This document shows positions 5,458 through 5,822 of a stretch of DNA of 5,822 bases, one piece after another. The position numbers and the translations under genes are program-made. Source of the stretch: Anaerolineales bacterium (GTDB lineage: Bacteria > Chloroflexota > Anaerolineae > Anaerolineales > Villigracilaceae). The stretch is taken from positions 1-5,822 of the forward strand of contig JADGQD010000134.1 of NCBI GenBank assembly GCA_017882065.1, given 5' to 3'. The stretch's first letter is position 1. Each line of letters opens with the position of its first letter. The notes under the pieces were generated by a model, which saw nothing but the letters and a program-made list of their open reading frames with translations, did not search any database and was not told where the DNA came from.

Positions 5458-5473
5458 CGCCTCCTGCGAGGCG
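5458..5473 (-). other. hairpin in the rseP leader or after the decarboxylase gene
   Basis: On the minus strand CGCCTC-GCAG-GAGGCG forms a 6-bp GC-rich stem with a tetraloop, followed by CAATTTATTATT. If the upstream -10 box is used, this hairpin sits at the very 5' end of the rseP transcript, 26 nt before the start codon. Alternatively it is a weak terminator for the decarboxylase gene; the T-tract is broken, so that role is uncertain. Confidence 0.45.
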
Positions 5474-5482
5474 GTCACGCTG

Positions 5483-5511
5483 ATTATATCCGTTTTGAGC
5501 ATTGTCTGCTA
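5483..5511 (-). promoter_or_regulatory. probable rseP promoter
   Basis: A perfect TATAAT -10 box lies at 5483-5488 on the minus strand, 52 nt before the rseP start. The -35 region is poor: TAGCAG (5506-5511) has the right 17-bp spacing but matches TTGACA at only 2 of 6 positions. CAGACA (5503-5508) matches 4 of 6 but has a 14-bp spacer. The site lies in the 96-nt gap after the decarboxylase gene, where a promoter is expected. Confidence 0.5.
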
Positions 5512-5527
5512 ATCTGTGCGGCTTCTA

Positions 5528-5822
5528 TTATTCAAATCTCATGAGGATTGTGGATGAATTTTCCACCAACCTGGCCGGTCCCCCGACTTTTGCCAGACGC
5601 ACTTCCCGGACCCCGGGGATATTTCCCACCAGTTTGGCCGTTTTTTCCGCCGCAGCCCATGTGCAGATCACATGGACGTTCGGTCCTGCGTCAATTGTGT
5701 AGCAGACCGGCAGTCCCTTTGCCCGCGCAGCCCGCACGGCCTGTATAACAGCCAATGTGGCGGGCTGCCAGTAGAACAGCGGCGGTCGCGATGTCATCAT
5801 CACGGCATGCATCAGGTTGGAA
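5528..5822 (-). CDS. diphosphomevalonate or phosphomevalonate decarboxylase, C-terminal part
   Basis: The frame stays open to the right edge of the window, so only the last 97 residues are seen; the ATG at 5810-5812 is internal. The visible sequence reads SNLMHAVMMTSRPPLFYW, then RAARAKGLPV and YTIDAGPNVHV. This matches the C-terminal domain of GHMP-superfamily mevalonate decarboxylases, including the conserved aspartate of the DAGPN motif (codon 5690-5692). The enzyme forms isopentenyl diphosphate from diphosphomevalonate, or isopentenyl phosphate from phosphomevalonate in the alternative pathway known from haloarchaea and from the Chloroflexota member Roseiflexus. The residues that separate the two lie mostly in the missing N-terminal part, so no gene symbol is given. 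The stop is TAA and the family C-terminus looks complete. Confidence 0.87.
   Translation of the reverse strand, partial: SNLMHAVMMTSRPPLFYWQPATLAVIQAVRAARAKGLPVCYTIDAGPNVHVICTWAAAEKTAKLVGNIPGVREVRLAKVGGPARLVENSSTILMRFE

Overview
This window looks like a chromosomal segment from a Chloroflexota bacterium, probably class Anaerolineae. That placement is an inference. It rests on a mevalonate-pathway decarboxylase, a site-2 protease with a large extra domain followed by a HEAT-repeat gene, a lipid-anchored mono-haem cytochrome c in what looks like a monoderm-style envelope, and moderately GC-rich codon use. No 16S or other taxonomic marker is present. Apart from one hairpin-rich intergenic element, the window reads as ordinary core chromosome; no phage, CRISPR or defence system is visible.

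Layout. Positions 3-74 (minus) encode tRNA-Asn(GTT), with a perfect-consensus promoter. A second promoter lies back to back with it and drives radC (177-881, plus). Positions 882-1149 hold no gene but contain a compact cluster of hairpins bounded by a 10-bp inverted repeat (977-1108). This resembles an IS200/IS605-type end or a REP/PATE-like non-autonomous element. From there to the right edge every gene is on the minus strand. Read in the direction of transcription, they are: the 3' end of a (di)phosphomevalonate decarboxylase (5528 to the edge); an rseP-type intramembrane metalloprotease (4019-5431); a HEAT-repeat protein (3012-3998); an AEC-family permease (2033-2941); a 57-codon ORF with a signal-peptide-like start (1858-2031); acylphosphatase (1578-1880); and a small cytochrome c lipoprotein (1150-1449).

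How they fit together. rseP and the HEAT gene are 20 nt apart and probably cotranscribed from a promoter at about 5483-5511. The permease, the 57-codon ORF and acyP form a tight unit: a 1-nt gap, then a 23-nt overlap, with Shine-Dalgarno sequences embedded in the preceding genes. No shared pathway among these genes is obvious. The short ORF, the inserted domain of the protease and the hairpin cluster are the parts most worth a second look.
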